DNA of 64,000 nucleotides from Penicillus capitatus. Lineage: Eukaryota; Chlorophyta. Under the pieces are notes generated by a model that saw nothing but the letters and a program-made list of their open reading frames with translations, did not search any database and was not told where the DNA came from. Below, piece by piece: positions 34,561-46,758 of the stretch. The position numbers and the translations under genes are program-made. Numbering within the stretch: the first letter of the stretch is position 1; each line of letters opens with the position of its first letter. The DNA lies in NCBI GenBank assembly GCA_965649825.1, contig OZ287702.1, positions 1,342,786 through 1,406,785 of the forward strand. Reading direction: 5' to 3'.

Positions 34561-35190
34561 CTCTAGAAATCAGGTTAGCAGATGTCGTTGGATTTTGATG
34601 CCTTAAGCGAGAGACGTTTGTCCATCTCATGGGAAGCAGTCCGTGCCCGGGTCGAGTCGATCACCAGGCCAAGGCTTTATGGTCTATTCCGTGGGGCTTG
34701 GCCAACGAGGTCATTTAAGTTGGCTAGTCCATTTCGGAGCCCCGGGAGGGTGGAGCTCTCCTGTGTCCCTCAATCTGGATTCCACCAGCAGTCCCCAAAG
34801 CGTTCCGAGACGTCGGTGGGGCAGTCCTTTCAGGTCGCTACTATCAGTAGCCAGTCAAGCCGGTCCGTTTCGGGGGTTCGAGAGGTTCCGGTCAGGAATT
34901 ATGACTGTGACGACAGGAGTCGTCATCTGTTATCTCGATCTTGCGTGTATTAGTCGTCCATTGTCAGTGAACAGCTGTTCACCTTCGTGCAGCTGCCACG
35001 GAGACGCGTTGATGAGACAGTGGACGCGTAAGAAAACCGAACAGTGATTGTTACAACAGTCTTTGTAATCAGTATGCCTTCGTCGTTAGCGCGTTTCAGC
35101 GCCAAACACGACACCATCCAGATAATTGTATACCGGAAATGATGGACCGGGACACACTCGTTCTTTTAAATACCGTCTTTCGCGTTCTTT
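34561..35190. other. Region without a supported gene
   Basis: A plus-strand frame at 34582-34953 is open but reads like the reverse strand of degraded repetitive DNA (Ser/Arg-rich). It lies between a LINE fragment and dispersed repeat D and is most likely old transposon sequence. Confidence 0.35.
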
Positions 35191-36290
35191 GCAAACCGCC
35201 AAAACAGACTGCTTTGTTTCGGTGTCTCCATCCGTCTGCCGGATTTCGAAAAGCAGATTCTCCAATGCCTCCCACTTCGGAGGTCGCTCCAGCATGCTGC
35301 GCAGATTATTTTTTGGCCTAAAGACCGCACAGCACAGTCGTCCACTGGAACAGATGTGCGCTTACCGGCAGGGAATCTAGTTTTCGTTCTTTTTCTGTCC
35401 TCTCTTATAGCATCTCCGTGTTTCTGTTGGTGAAAACACGTCTCCTCGCTTTTTCAAAGATACCGAGAGGGTTTTTCTCTTGCAAAATCCAGCCTTAGCG
35501 TGTCGCGCGAATCGGCTCCAGAAAGTAGAGAAAGTCAATTAGGTCTCGGGGAAGAAGTGCCGAAACCGTAATGCGCAAGTCCTCCAGATCGGAGACTACG
35601 CACTTCGCCTTCGACGGGACGGTCCCGACGGAACTTAGAGAACTCATCCGTCTTTGATCACCCCGTCGGAGGTTTCAGACGAACAGTTCGCCGCTGTTGT
35701 TCCGGACCTGTGCACATATTCTCACACCTATTCACCCGAGTGCCATTAGTGTGCATCCCAGTCAACGTCTTCGTCTCTCTGGGCTAATATCCCTGTGCCA
35801 TCGCGAGTGAAGTAATGGTTTCTGTATCTCCGACATGGCAAACGTCATCCGCAGAGTGATCTCTTCCATCCGAACAGGGTTTGTCCCAGGTCTGCTTGAA
35901 TTTTTGCCTGAAACAGTGGGTGAAGAGAGACGCGCAGAACTTACAGTGTTGCAATCACCCACTTGGCCTACATCTCACATATTCAGGCGAATGTATCTCA
36001 CTACGCGACGGAACCTTTGCGAATCAGTCTGAAAACGAAACAGGCTTGTCGCGGATGGCTCGCACAGATCCAGTGGTATTGCTCGACCGGCAGAGGCGCG
36101 CGCGGTGAATTCGATACCCGATTTTCCCACACGTGTCCGGCATGGCCGCTACGCGAGTCCACACGCATCTCTCCCGCGGAAATATGCTCGGCGCAGTTCC
36201 TCCCAGAGTTCTCCTCTGCGAACACGAGAATCCCATAGCCGACAGCCGATGAATTCGGTTTGACGACACGAGCACGAGGAGAAACCTAAC
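35191..36290. repeat. Dispersed repeat D, copy 2
   Basis: Direct repeat of 20836-21811 with scattered indels, extending further right to include the part also seen at 14800-14935 (CAGTTCCTCCCAGAGTTC). Block B copy 2 starts within about 120-170 bp. No transposase or RT motif is recognised. Confidence 0.7.
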
Positions 36291-36508
36291 AGGTTTCGCT
36301 CAGCCGATGCCCGAAGCCACAATACACGGTGCATTGGAGGCCTTGAACGTTTAAGCTATCTGTTCCCGACAAGGAACCAACGCCGCGCGGTGATGCATCA
36401 CGCACCGCGAGCAATCATAAAAACGCATCATCTTCCCGTCGTACAGTCGGAGGTCGTACGTCCGGGTCGTCGTTTTCGACTTCGAAAACCCGTCGGCAAT
36501 CGAACAGG

Positions 36509-36781
36509 ATGGCCACGTTGCAGGACCGCTTCAACATCAACAGTCAGTTGGAGCATCTCCAGTCGAAGTACGTCGGCACCGGTCACGCAGACCTGCCACG
36601 TTATGAGTGGGTGGTCAACGTCCACCGAGACAGCTTTGCATCGTACATCGGACACCACGGACCACTGTGTTACTTCGCCGTTGCCGAGAACGAGTCCATC
36701 GGAAGAACGCGATACCATCTGATGCAGAGAATGCTGCAGCCGTGCGGGATCCCTCCCGAGAAGAAGGACGACGAACTGTGA
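36509..36781 (+). CDS. SF3B5: Splicing factor 3B subunit 5 (SF3b10), copy 2
   Basis: Encodes the same 90 residues as 2340-2612, from MATLQDRFNINSQLEHLQSK to PPEKKDDEL. It is intact and single-exon. Immediately upstream the DNA differs from copy 1 beyond about 100 bp, because block B abuts repeat D here and block A there. The two genes therefore may not share a complete promoter. Confidence 0.95.
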   Translation: MATLQDRFNINSQLEHLQSKYVGTGHADLPRYEWVVNVHRDSFASYIGHHGPLCYFAVAENESIGRTRYHLMQRMLQPCGIPPEKKDDEL

Positions 36782-37123
36782 ACGCCCCCCCGGTTATCGC
36801 ATCCCGCACCCTTGTGCAAGAGAGATGAGACGTCGTTTCGGAGGATCATAGTATCAAAGTTACATTTTAGAAGAACCAAGTTTTTATTCCACACCAAAAC
36901 GGAGGGCTGCCGAAAGAAAACCAGAGCTTCGAGGCACCATTGGGTTTGATACAATTGATATTGGCAATGATGAAGTCGTCGAAGCCCAGAGAACTAGATC
37001 CCTGTAAAGAAATCCCGCGAAACAGTACTTCCTGTCGTTGCGCATTGCGCGTGCGATTGCTAGGCCCACTGCCATCGTCAGCTGTACACGCATGCCGCTC
37101 GCGTGCGCGTGTGCCGATTGCCA

Positions 37124-38203
37124 TCACTGCCAATGACCGTCCGGGACAAAATCTGTCGTCGCCTGTTGTACGCGGTACTGCAGATCCACTTCGCTCTGCA
37201 GATAGCTGCTGCATTCTTCGATGTATTCGGGGGAGCACGTGAGGTCGTTGTACAGTCTGGCCTGGGTCTCGGGGAGGTTGACGTTGAACCACGGGTCGTC
37301 CCAGATTCCGTCCATGTCGATCCGACAGCAGGGATTCGTGTGCAGAATCCTCTGCAAGAAGGCCCGGCACTCGGGCGAGAGTCGATAGGGGTACGCCTCG
37401 AACTGCAGATCCGGCTCATCGTCCGTCTCCATCAGGTTTGTCAGCTGTCGGAGGATCGACGCCGAGTCGTCCGTGAGCTGCTGCACCAGAGGCCACGCCG
37501 TCAGTCCAAGCAGCATCTTGAACAGACACACGCCGCAGGCGTAGATGTCTCCCTTCACGGCGAACTCGAACGAATTGCGTCGATTGTGGATCATGGACTC
37601 GGGTGCCATGTAGCCGCGTTTCCCCACGTAGGACCGCTCCCCGTTCTTCTCCAGCGACAGCTTGGAGCGCGAGAAGCCCAAATCGCACAGTATGATGTTC
37701 CAGCCCTGCGCCGAATGCTGCCCCGTGATGAGGATGTTGTCCAATGCGATGTCTCGGTTGGCGACATTGCGCCGGTGCGAATAGTCCACCGCCAGGATGA
37801 GTTGCTGAAAGGCCCAGCGAGCTTCGTCCTCTGTCAGCGGCCCATTGCGCAGAAACTCTGCCAGTGTGCCTCCTTCTTCGTAGTTGAACGCAATCAGCAG
37901 AAAGTTTCGCGTGAGGCGGACTTCACGGAAGCCGACGATGTGCTTGTGGCAGAGCTTTCTGTGATTCAGAATCTCTCGCGTCACTCGGCGGCATTTCCTC
38001 GAATCGATCCTGAGGACGTCGCGCGGATAGCATTTCACGGCTATCGGCCCGACGATCGTGTCCGAGTACGGATTGATGCGGTGGTCGATGACTTGGTAGA
38101 CACATGCCTGTCCTCCCTGTCCCAGGAGTGCGTCTTGTCCGGGCGGTATAGAAAACCACGGTGGAAAATCAAGAGGAGCGGAGTAAGCGATATCAGCGTT
38201 CAT
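37124..38203 (-). CDS. Ser/Thr protein kinase, SnRK2-like, altered catalytic loop, copy 2
   Basis: A 359-residue product that appears identical to that of 2960-4039, with the same NRDIALDN catalytic loop, DLGFS and GKRGYMAPE. Base changes between the copies are synonymous where I compared them, for example AAA/AAG and GAA/GAG codons. This argues for recent duplication, gene conversion or continued selection on both. Upstream sequence is shared for roughly 350 bp before the block edge. Confidence 0.92.
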   Translation of the reverse strand: MNADIAYSAPLDFPPWFSIPPGQDALLGQGGQACVYQVIDHRINPYSDTIVGPIAVKCYPRDVLRIDSRKCRRVTREILNHRKLCHKHIVGFREVRLTRNFLLIAFNYEEGGTLAEFLRNGPLTEDEARWAFQQLILAVDYSHRRNVANRDIALDNILITGQHSAQGWNIILCDLGFSRSKLSLEKNGERSYVGKRGYMAPESMIHNRRNSFEFAVKGDIYACGVCLFKMLLGLTAWPLVQQLTDDSASILRQLTNLMETDDEPDLQFEAYPYRLSPECRAFLQRILHTNPCCRIDMDGIWDDPWFNVNLPETQARLYNDLTCSPEYIEECSSYLQSEVDLQYRVQQATTDFVPDGHWQ

Positions 38204-38550
38204 GTCTGTCTATGTAACTCAAGCACGAGGAGAAAGGAACACGGAGGGGACAGAAGCGAAGGGCTTTAAACCGCAGACGGCAAGTGAACCGAAGTGAACC
38301 GAAGTGAAGCGAAGCGAAGCTCGCACTGACGGCGGGAACGACGCGGCCAAAAGGTGCGGTCTACGCGGCTGGGATTTGTGCTGGGAATGCCATTAACGGA
38401 GAGATGGATGTAAAACTCACCGGCAGTTCAGTCTACTTTGAGCTCATGCGTCATCTTCTTGACGTTGGTTGGATTGTTTTCGCGAAATCAAGACGTGAAG
38501 CAACGTTTCTGTTTCGAAACCTACTGTCAAAGCGCCTGTGTCGCGCGCTG

Positions 38551-38900
38551 TCAGACGTCTATACCAGTGGTGACGATATCATCCAAGTCGAAGCTGTTTG
38601 CATCACGCCAGACGTCAAATTGCGTGCGTTTGAATGAGCAGAGATCATCGTCGAGGATATTGCCGATGTCAGAAAGTGAGTGGATGGACGAAAGGGACGC
38701 TATAGCAGGGTTTCCTCCAGAAACGGACCCGTTCGCCGTCGTAACTTCGAAGTCCGGCATTTCGACGTCGACGAAGTTTTCCTGTAGACAGCGATGCGGG
38801 GAGGGGAGTGTCTGTCAAACAGACGTCGTTGCAACATAACCATTTGGGCGTTTTTGCAAGGAAGAAACTTTTGTCGAAAGCCGACGTGGTGCACGTGCTA
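38551..38900 (-). CDS. Hypothetical protein fragment
   Basis: A minus-strand frame reads MPDFEVTTANGSVSGGNPAI then IHSLSDIGNILDDDLCSF and DSFDLDDI-like acidic residues, with a stop at 38551. The upstream segment to 38894 is in another frame and would need an intron. Composition is plausible for a short acidic protein, but no family is recognised and the opposite strand is also open. Confidence 0.3.
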
Positions 38901-39249
38901 ACGAATGCGTATGTCTTTGAAGCAGACCATAGTGTTCTTTCAACGGAACAGCACGTAACGATCTACACGAAGAACAAACGGGAGGCATGTGGACAAAGCA
39001 AAGCGGCACGGCACGGCACGACGAACAGAATCCTGTCGAAGATGTGATAGCTAGTGTCGCATGAAAGGAAGGGACACGTTACGTGACACACGCACCACGC
39101 GTCGAACAAACTGTCTAACCTCGACTTCTAGGTTTCAAACCGTCCAACTTCTAAAAGTCTGTAGATCCCGAACCTCAGATTGTTGTTGCGTTCAGTGAAC
39201 GACGCGTAGTCCGTCAAGTTGAAGAGAGGGAGCGCGCGGTGTGTCGAAA

Positions 39250-40220
39250 ATGGAACAGAAGCCATGTTTGTGGAAACCCGATTCCTACGCGGAGAAAGCT
39301 TCCTTCGTTTTCCATCTGGTTGACGCGCTCGTCGAAATGCTCAACCCTTCTCCTGGTGCGCAATACGGACACAGAGACTTCTCAGAGAGTTCTTCGCGCA
39401 GGAGAGCGCATTCTGGATCTTGGCTGCGGGACAGGCGAGCTGACTCTCGTCCTGCAGCAACGCGGCTGCGAGGTTGTTGGTGTGGACCTCAGTCCAGAGA
39501 TGGTGGCAAAGGCAAGAGAGAAGGGCGTCGACGCGAGAGTGATGGACGGACACGCCATGACGTTCGAGGACGAGTTCGATGCTGTATTCTCAAACGCAGC
39601 GCTGCATTGGATGAGCGATGATCCTGGCCGCGTCGTCCAAAGTGAGCAAGCGCTTTCGGACTGACCATCTTGGCGACGATGTGTCGACGGGGTTCAGATG
39701 TCGCAAGAGCTCTGAAGAAGGGAGGAAGGTTCGTCGCCGAGTTTGGAGGAGAGGGAAACGTTCAGCAGATTACGAGTGCGATGTCCTCTGTCCTGGCTCG
39801 TCGAGGGAAAGAACTGCCTGAAATATGGTCTGGCCCTTTTTCTTAAGTAATTTTGAGATTGAAGAGGCTTGTGTCTTATGACAGGTACTTGCCTGCGAAA
39901 CAAAGCTATGTGCAGCTGCTAGAAGCAAATGGCTTCAAGGTTGAAGAGGCGGTACTGTTCGCGAGAGACACCCGTTGTCCTGCTGGTCCTACAGGATGGC
40001 TTGAAGTCTTTGGAGGTTTTTTCTTCAAAGGATTGCCGGAATCCGTGCACCAAAAGGTGTCGTCATCGCTGTTCCGATAATGTTTCTGGCGACAATCTTG
40101 TGTTTTTGTTTTTAGGTCATCAAGGAGATCGCATTCGAAATGGAACCTCTGCGTGTCGATGAAAACGGCGTTTACCTCGCTGACTACAAGAGGTTGAGGA
40201 TCCATGCTGTGAAAACGTGA
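39250..40220 (+). CDS. SAM-dependent methyltransferase, copy 3
   Basis: A complete gene with the same five-exon plan as copy 2. The ATG at 39250 gives MEQKPCLWKPDSYAEKASFV. Junctions rebuild SPGERILDLGCGTGELTLVL, VVGVDLSPEMV, ALHWMSDD, NVARALKKGGRFVAEFGG, IWYLPAKQSYVQLLEANGF and the end RLRIHAVKT with a stop at 40218-40220. Intron 3 differs in sequence from copies 1 and 2 but keeps its position and size. The C-terminal domain (LLEANGF) is closer to copy 4 than to copies 1 and 2 (LLESHGF). No lesion is seen. Substrate unknown. Confidence 0.87.
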
Positions 40221-41459
40221 AAAATGCTCAACAAGTACGTGCTAGGGCTGTCGGATCGACGAGCTTGCATATTCGTTTGGTTGCCGGCTGACTGATGACC
40301 ATAATGACCTTGACGAGGACGACTTTCCTTCTGATGTGACATGACATCTGAGTTTCAGGCTGTACCAACTTATCGTAACGATTGAGTTTTTTTGTCTCGG
40401 CTGTGTCTTTACAATTCAAAAAGTTTTCTTCTGTCTTTAGCGACTATTCGTGACGAACAAACCCCGAGATCTGTCCTGATGACCTTTCGGATCCAAAACT
40501 GCCGTCAACTGCATCCTTCACACATGACAAACTTGACCGCACCCAGTCAGATGCCTTCAATGTCACCATTGACTCGACATCAGCAAACATGAAAGCCGAT
40601 TGAAGTTGCTATACCGTCAAATCCTCCTAAAGAAGAAAAGGTTTCGGTTGAAAATCCGAGGCGAACAACAAGCCGTGTGTTTGACTCTTCTCGCTCTACA
40701 AAAATTGGCTAAGAATTCGTCATCTGTGCCACTGAGCAATTGTCATTACTTCGTTCTTTGAAACATCTCGCATCATGTATTCTAATATCACTGTTGTCTC
40801 TGGCCGAGCTTCATCTATTCTTAACATTGTAATTTTGTGACTCAATGGAACACTTGTACAATGTCTCGTTCGCTCCTGCAGTTTTCCAATCGCAAAACGA
40901 GAACGATGTCATCACATCTTGATCTACACAGTCCATCTGCCTCAGGGCCTCGATGCTCATCCAGGAAGGCCGAAAGGAAATTGCATTTCCGCTGGGAGTT
41001 CACTTCATGAAGACTGCCTCTCTCCCAATGAGACCAAACTGCTGCCTGCTTATATCCTCAAGCGCTCTGTAACCGTTATAAATTTGAAAGTCCAAAGAAA
41101 TCCTGGAATTTGAAACGTCAGTTTCACCGGTTGTTTGTTTTTTCACGACGGCGGCGGTTACAAGACGACTGTCGTATACAGCCAGTCTTGTTTGAATTCT
41201 TTACCTTTCTTGTTCTGCGTCTATGCTCCTTGCCAATGGACTTGTGGGATCTCATCGATGCGAGTTTGATTGCCTTCGTCGGCACAAGGGTCATCAAGAG
41301 CTTGTTGGAATGGGATCGTTTCGAGTCGCGCAGAAGCGAGTCGCGCGTGCGTCCGTGCTCTCGTGCCATTCCCCTAGACGACCACGACTCCGACCATCCC
41401 GACTCCGATGTCGACTCCGATTGGTGACGCGGGCAACCTCGCAGCCGCGCCCGTCCGTA
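40221..41459. other. Intergenic region
   Basis: The first roughly 130 bp still resemble the 3' flank of the other methyltransferase copies. The rest is AT-rich. A plus-strand frame at 41110-41427 includes MDLWDLIDASLIAFVGTRVI and ends in an Asp/Ser/His run before a stop. It could be a 5' exon or leader related to dapB, but I cannot connect it. Confidence 0.4.
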
Positions 41460-42605
41460 ATGGTCAACAGCTGCACTGGAAAAGTCCGCCTCGCAGTGCA
41501 CGAAACGTGCCGTCCTGCAACACAATGCTCTTTTCAAGGTGGGCCGGGCTGCTGCGGAGGCCGTCCTGAAGGCGGGACTGCCACTGGTGCCTATGACCAT
41601 AACTGGTGAGCCGAGAGAGGTCACGGAGAAGCAAGGAATGGTGATTGACGGTCCAACCAAGACATCTGTTGAATTCATCGGCATCGAAGACAGGGAAACG
41701 CTCCTTCGAGAAATCAAACAAGACCATCCCGATTTGATCATCGTCGACTTCACTTTGCCTTCAGTTGTGAACGGTAGACCGCCTCGGAGATGGCACATTG
41801 CAGATGAGTGGATGGCCGAACAGAGAACGGGCAACTGTACGGGGACTTGGGTTTGAACTTTGTGATGGGCACAACGGGAGGGGACAGAGAAAAGCTCACG
41901 AAAGACGTTCATGATTCAGGGGTCTATGCCGTGATTGCACCTCAGATGGGAAAACAGGTGTCGCCGGAGTCATCCGCGAGAGACGCCGATCGTGGTGTCT
42001 GTCAGATTGTGGCGGTTCAAGCGATGCTGAAGTACATGAGCGACAGGTTTCCTGGTGCGTTTTCTGGCTACTCGCTTTCGGTCACGGAATCGCACCAATC
42101 TTCCAAAGTGGACACTTCTGGCACAGCAAAGGCCATTTCCTCGTTGTTTCTGAAACTCGGGGCTAAGATGGATCCGGTTCTGCCGATTCCGACTTCGACG
42201 AAGCGCGCATCTGACCATCGCTGTGTGGCAGGCGGAGATTGTGTCGATCCGCGATCCGGAGACGCAGATGAAGCACATGGGCGTCCCGAAAGAGGCTCTT
42301 TCTGGTCACTCTTCCCTGTGCATTGTCTCTGCGTCGAATGTGTCTCCTGCAGGCCATGGCTATCACACGTACCGCCTCTCCTCTCCCGACAACACCGTGA
42401 GCTTCGAATTTCAGCACAATGTCATAGGTGCGATATCCGATCGGACGATCCGTCCTTGCTGACATCTCGCGTGTCTTGAGGCCGTACGATTTACGCCGAG
42501 GGGACGGTGGATGCCGTTCTTTTCCTCGCGCGGCACATCGAACAGGGGACGCCGAAGAAGGTGTTCGACATGATCGACGTGTTAGAGGCAGGCTCCATGC
42601 GTTAG
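41460..42605 (+). CDS. dapB: 4-hydroxy-tetrahydrodipicolinate reductase (plant-type)
   Basis: A complete gene for the NAD(P)H-dependent reductase of the diaminopimelate/lysine pathway, usually plastid-located in plants. The ATG at 41460 gives MVNSCTGK. A 55-nt intron (41484-41538) leads to VGRAAAEAVLKAGLPLVP, completing the cofactor site. Further short introns join LIIVDFTLPSVVN to ENGQLYGDLGLNFVMGTTGG, PQMGKQ to IVAVQAMLKYMSDRFPGAF, KMDP to AEIVSIRDPETQM, ALSG to HGYHTYRLSSPD and FQHNVIG to RTIYAEGTVDAVLFLA, ending EAGSMR with a stop at 42603-42605. SHQSSKVDTSGTAK carries the catalytic loop. Sequence style matches plant and algal DapB2 rather than typical bacterial forms. No clear transit peptide is encoded from this ATG; an upstream exon is possible. 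It converges on COX15 copy 2. Confidence 0.92.
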
Positions 42606-44560
42606 TGCAGTTTTCGGGATACTGTTTTCTGTTGCCCCGTTTCTAGTCGAAAGATCTTCAACCGCCGACAGACTTCACCTGCTTGATTCATTCATTAACG
42701 CAACCCGAATTCCAATTCCTAAGATCGCCAATGCTGTAAGCCCGGGGCCCACTCTGGCTATTATCCCGCCGATAGGCGATGGCTGCGCTGGGCGAAGAGT
42801 GTGAAGGGAACCTACACCGCGAAGGTTGTCGCGTCTCGGCAGGAGTGTGCCGCACCCATAACGAGAGAAAGGACAATCAGTGCTCCCGCCTGGTGAGCCG
42901 AACCCAACCAGGTGGGTACGTGGTTGAGCAGCGTGAAGATTCCGAGGGTGCCTTGGACCAGAACGGCGCCGAACAGCTCTGCGGCCATCCACCTCTCAGA
43001 TGGGCATCGTACAGGGAGTGGCACCTATGAGGTACTGTCTTGAAATGGGATGCAGCTCCATGCTGCGCGATTTGAGAAAGAGAGCCACACTGCTAGCGCC
43101 GGTTGCCAGAGCCAACACCCTGGTGCGAAGGACGCGATATCTGCGTCTGGGCGGCATTCGGTCGCGGACCTGTGGTGCAGCTGAACGGAGGCTGTGTTCT
43201 CAAAGAGATGCTCTCTGGAGAAGACCCTCCGAGCGAAGTACTCTTCGGGGATCCAGTCCACGCCCATCTTTGGAAACGTGTTGTAGCTCCTTCCCGCGTC
43301 GTTGCCCGCGACAAACGCTCCCGAGATCGCCGTGATGCCAACCAGTCCTCCCAAAGGCATCAGCCACGATCTCAGTGGTCGGCTCTCTGGACGCGTCTCG
43401 CAGACAGAAGGCTTCTCCCACCGATGCCGTACCGCGTTGGATGACGAGAGAGGCAGATCGGAGGAGAGGACGGGGAGTGCGCAAGGAGAGCGTCGTCCAC
43501 AGGAGAAAGGAGTAGATCGCGAAGGCGGATGTGAGATGCGCCGCCAGACGGTAGGGGCTCACTCGAGGAACAGCCGTTTCGTTCCGAGGCTCTTCCAGTC
43601 CACTCTTCACCATCCACCAGCCCACGAGGCCCTGTGCGCCTCCCATCAGGAGCAGCAGGGCGATGCGTTGCCCCAGTGCAGGAGTGATGGCTCTCTTCGC
43701 CGCGAAGTAGAGTGCGGGTAGCCCTGGAAGGCAATTCGGCAACGTCTCGTGCACGGAACGTACCGAAGATCGCTCCGAGACATCTGCCCCACATTCGGTG
43801 AGCGTACTCCATCCAGTAGATGAACTTGAATTCCTCTAACGAGATGCTTCGATTGACTTTGTGAAACTCTGGACTCTGTCTGTATTTTTCGAACTCCGTC
43901 TCCCAGTCCGATGCCGTCAGCGGTGGACGTTCGCCTGTTCCATTCGGGCGACGATCGATCGAGAGATGCGGCCAAACGTCGGTCGCCCAACCTGTGAATT
44001 TCCAGTCTGTCATGGACAAGCCCGAACGCGTGAGACGTGTGACGCCGCCCAGTATGATCAACGTCGCCACGCCGAATGTGCTGGCACCGAACCAAGCGAC
44101 GAGACAGGATGCCAGTCGAGGAGAGATCCCATCCGGCAACAACGGGGCAGAACTCTGCACAAAACAGTCACCGTCATTCGATGACGTCTTCATAGGTGTG
44201 AGACGTATGGTCTTTGGCAGGACTGTCCAGGAGAGAAGACGGATCTGCCTCTCCCTGGAAATGGCCCTCGTCGAAACAACGACTTGTTTGCTTCTGTCAC
44301 TTCGCCGAAGAACAGACCCCGCGCATTCGATGCGCGACACGTGAGAGCCATCCATCGCTGCCAACCAGATCAGCGTTTTTCCGAAAGCGATCCCAATCCT
44401 GCCCCCGCACCTGAAGGTTTGTTGTCGAGAAGGAGCCTTTTAAAGACGGCGAGGACGTTAATCGAATGGCCCCTCTCCACGTTGTCCACGCATCGAGCAC
44501 TCGGGGCAGTTGTCGTCGCAACATCGTCTACGGTCAATCGTACACCTTCTGTCGCGTTGG
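41540..44560 (-). repeat. Duplicated block C, copy 2 (inverted)
   Basis: Reverse complement of about 11318-14338. The dapB edge is at the start of exon 2, so dapB continues into unique exon 1 here but not in copy 1. The COX15 edge is about 40 bp upstream of its ATG, without NAA10. Confidence 0.88.
42812..44524 (-). CDS. COX15: Heme A synthase COX15, copy 2
   Basis: Same exon structure and protein plan as 11364-13076: presequence MLRRQLPRVLDAWTTWRG, TRLTRSGLSMTDWK, WMEYAHRMWGR, VQLHHR and SAHQAGAL all present. Small replacements occur (for example SSAPLLPDG for SYVPLLPDG). The coding region looks complete. Its upstream DNA is unrelated to that of copy 1, because NAA10 is absent, so expression is uncertain. 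The 3' end converges on the intact dapB. Confidence 0.9.
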
Positions 44561-45028
44561 TTGAAGTCCAAGAACGCGAGGCATTGCTCGGCAGATAACA
44601 GACCAGTTTTCCTGGGTACCGCGTTCCTTGAGGGATCCGTTAGGCGTGGCGATCTCTGCGACCCGTTCACGTGAAAACTAAGCTTTCAGTAGTTCAAGTA
44701 AAACGTGTAAAACGCTCCGAACGAAGGCGCCAGAGTTACCTCCTTCGAAAGAGTGTGTGTTGCGGTCTTCGCTCACAGAACGGCGACGTCAAAGTTTCTG
44801 TAGAGCCAGTCTCTGCGTGAGCATACTGCGGTGTTGTTTGCATAGTCTGGAATAAAGTATCGTAATAGGACTTATACGGCAGACCGTGCGTGCGCCGCAT
44901 CGCCGGAAGCCCTATTCGTTTATGCGATGCTGTTTTACTCGTCCTTGTCGTTCCAATCAAGGCCAAGCGGAAATCACATGCAGGACAAGGATCGCCCAGA
45001 GGACACGTCCGACGTGAGAGCCGTCCGT
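44561..45028. other. Region between COX15 copy 2 and RIOX1
   Basis: A minus-strand frame at 44736-45074 is open (PAMRRTHGLPYKSYYDTLFQ) and another frame ends SRRDWLYRNFDVAVL before a stop. Either may be part of a small gene, but no family is recognised and no structure can be proposed. Confidence 0.3.
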
Positions 45029-46585
45029 CTAGTGAAGAGTCCCGTTCGCGACATGCACAATTCCTTGTTCCCACAGAACCGCGCTCAACTCCAGTTTCTC
45101 CGCGTCTGATGCAAGGCGCAGATCTCGAATGCAGACGCCTGATGGACCACCGCCGAAGATCTGTTCCAAGGCTTCTTTCTTGCCGATGTCAAACACCACC
45201 GAACCATCCTCCTCTGTCTCGTCTAGAATCCAAACTTCAGCCTTCGTCCATTTACGCCATTTTCTCGCCTTCGTGGTTGTCTGGCTCTTCCCCGGCCGAT
45301 GACGCTTCATCGACCTGCATTGTATCGGATGGTATCAAGGCTTCCACTTCCGGATAGACCATCATATGGGATTGGGGATCGTTGGCAAAACAAGTGAGCA
45401 CTTGGATCATACCGTCCTCCACAGAACCGTCGTCTGCCAATACGGGCATCAGACGACAGTGACTGCTTCCCGTCAAGAGAAGGTTGTCTTCGAGCGTCGG
45501 ATACTGATCTGCAATCGTTCCCCTAGTGAAATGTGACCGGATTGCAAACGGCATGCCTTGTTTGGGGAGATCCTCGTCTTTTGGTGCCATGCGCGAAGTG
45601 ATGAATCCGTAAGCCATCGTATCCACTGTCCGTTTCAGGATCTCCGTGTTTTTCTCGACTGAATCGGCCAGATCTCTGAGTCGCTTTGCCAGTTCACGAG
45701 CAGCTGTGCGAGAGCTCTTTTGGTCTCCTGTGTAACATCCAGTATGGGACAGGAACCCGAACGGCAGTTCCTCTCTCATCGAGCTCGGCAAACAGACTGG
45801 TTCCGATCGTGCCTGCAAAACAGAGTGCGTCATACAAAATAGAGTGAGTGAGAGGTCTGTACAACCGACCATCAATGTCTCCTGCAGCACGGCAGATGTG
45901 ACATCTCCCCATGTCCACCGTTGATAGGTCGAAAGTGTGAGATGAACTGAGTCAGATCCCTGCGCCAGCGCTTGGTGCACCGTACCCTTCGGCATGTAGA
46001 GAACATCTCCCGGTTCCAATACCGCTTCCATTATCGGCTCTCCAATGACCTCCTGAGACAGATCATCGCTCGGGCCATTTGGCAGCACGAAGCCGTCGAG
46101 GGGGCGATACAGTTTCCATGCTTTCCTCCCTGTGCGAAGCATTACGAAGAATCCATATCGTTCGAGCTCTGGTGCCTTGAGTCTGACAGATGAAAAGTTC
46201 AACATCGTCGTGGTGTGGAGCTAGTCCTTGAGTATCCGAAGGGGTGATGTAGGCATTGCATCCGACTAGACATCCCACCTCGGACTCGAGGGACATACAG
46301 ATCTTCCGGATCTCGGGAACGAATCTTTGCGGCTGAAGAAGCTGCAACGTTGTGCCCGACGTGAAGAGATCTTGAACAGCGGTCCGGTCACAGACCTGAG
46401 CGACAGTGAGTGGGAAATCAAATATCTAAAGGACGAGAGACAGGTGCTGTCGGGCGTTCGCGTACGCCATTTTGATAACGCGCTGTCAAAATGTCGACGC
46501 CGAAGGCAAGGGGACGATCTTTAGCGTCAAGGATCGCATTAAATGTCTCCGTCGTGAAGAGTCGACGAAACTGCGCCGCCCTCTC
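45029..46585 (-). CDS. RIOX1: Ribosomal oxygenase, JmjC type (RIOX1/NO66)
   Basis: A multi-exon JmjC 2-oxoglutarate/Fe(II) dioxygenase of the NO66/MINA group, which hydroxylates ribosomal proteins in the nucleolus and may demethylate histone H3. From the 5' side: RRLFTTETFNAILDAKDRPL, FGVDILTARYQNGVRERP, TTLQLLQPQRFVPEI, VGCLVGCNAYITPSDTQGLA, then APHHDDVELFI with the HxD iron ligands, ARTIWILRN or the alternatively spliced KAWKLYRPLDGF, GEPIMEAVLEPGDVLYMPKG, TVHQAL with the third ligand, and STYQRWTWGDV. The winged-helix tail appears as IGKKEALEQIFGGGP and LSAVLWEQGIVHV, stop at 45029. All three iron ligands are present. The N-terminus beyond about 46585 is unresolved. Introns are approximate. 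Confidence 0.88.
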
Positions 46586-46758
46586 CGGTGACGCCTTGAA
46601 CAGCGACGGACGTCTTCCCCAGATCTCCGACCCGAACGTTTCCGCAGCCTAGAAACACGAAAGCGAATGGCACATCGTCGTACGGGATAGGGCACGAGGG
46701 CAAACCTCTGGCCGAATCAGCCAAGAGAGAGTCGTGCGCTGCATGAGCGAAACGTGTT

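Larger units (their letters stand above)
36405..38570 (+). repeat. Duplicated block B, copy 2
   Basis: Direct repeat of 2236-4380. Differences are few and in the genes mainly synonymous. The C-run after SF3B5 differs in length. The right edge lies near the CTGTCAGAC string at about 38550-38560. Confidence 0.85.
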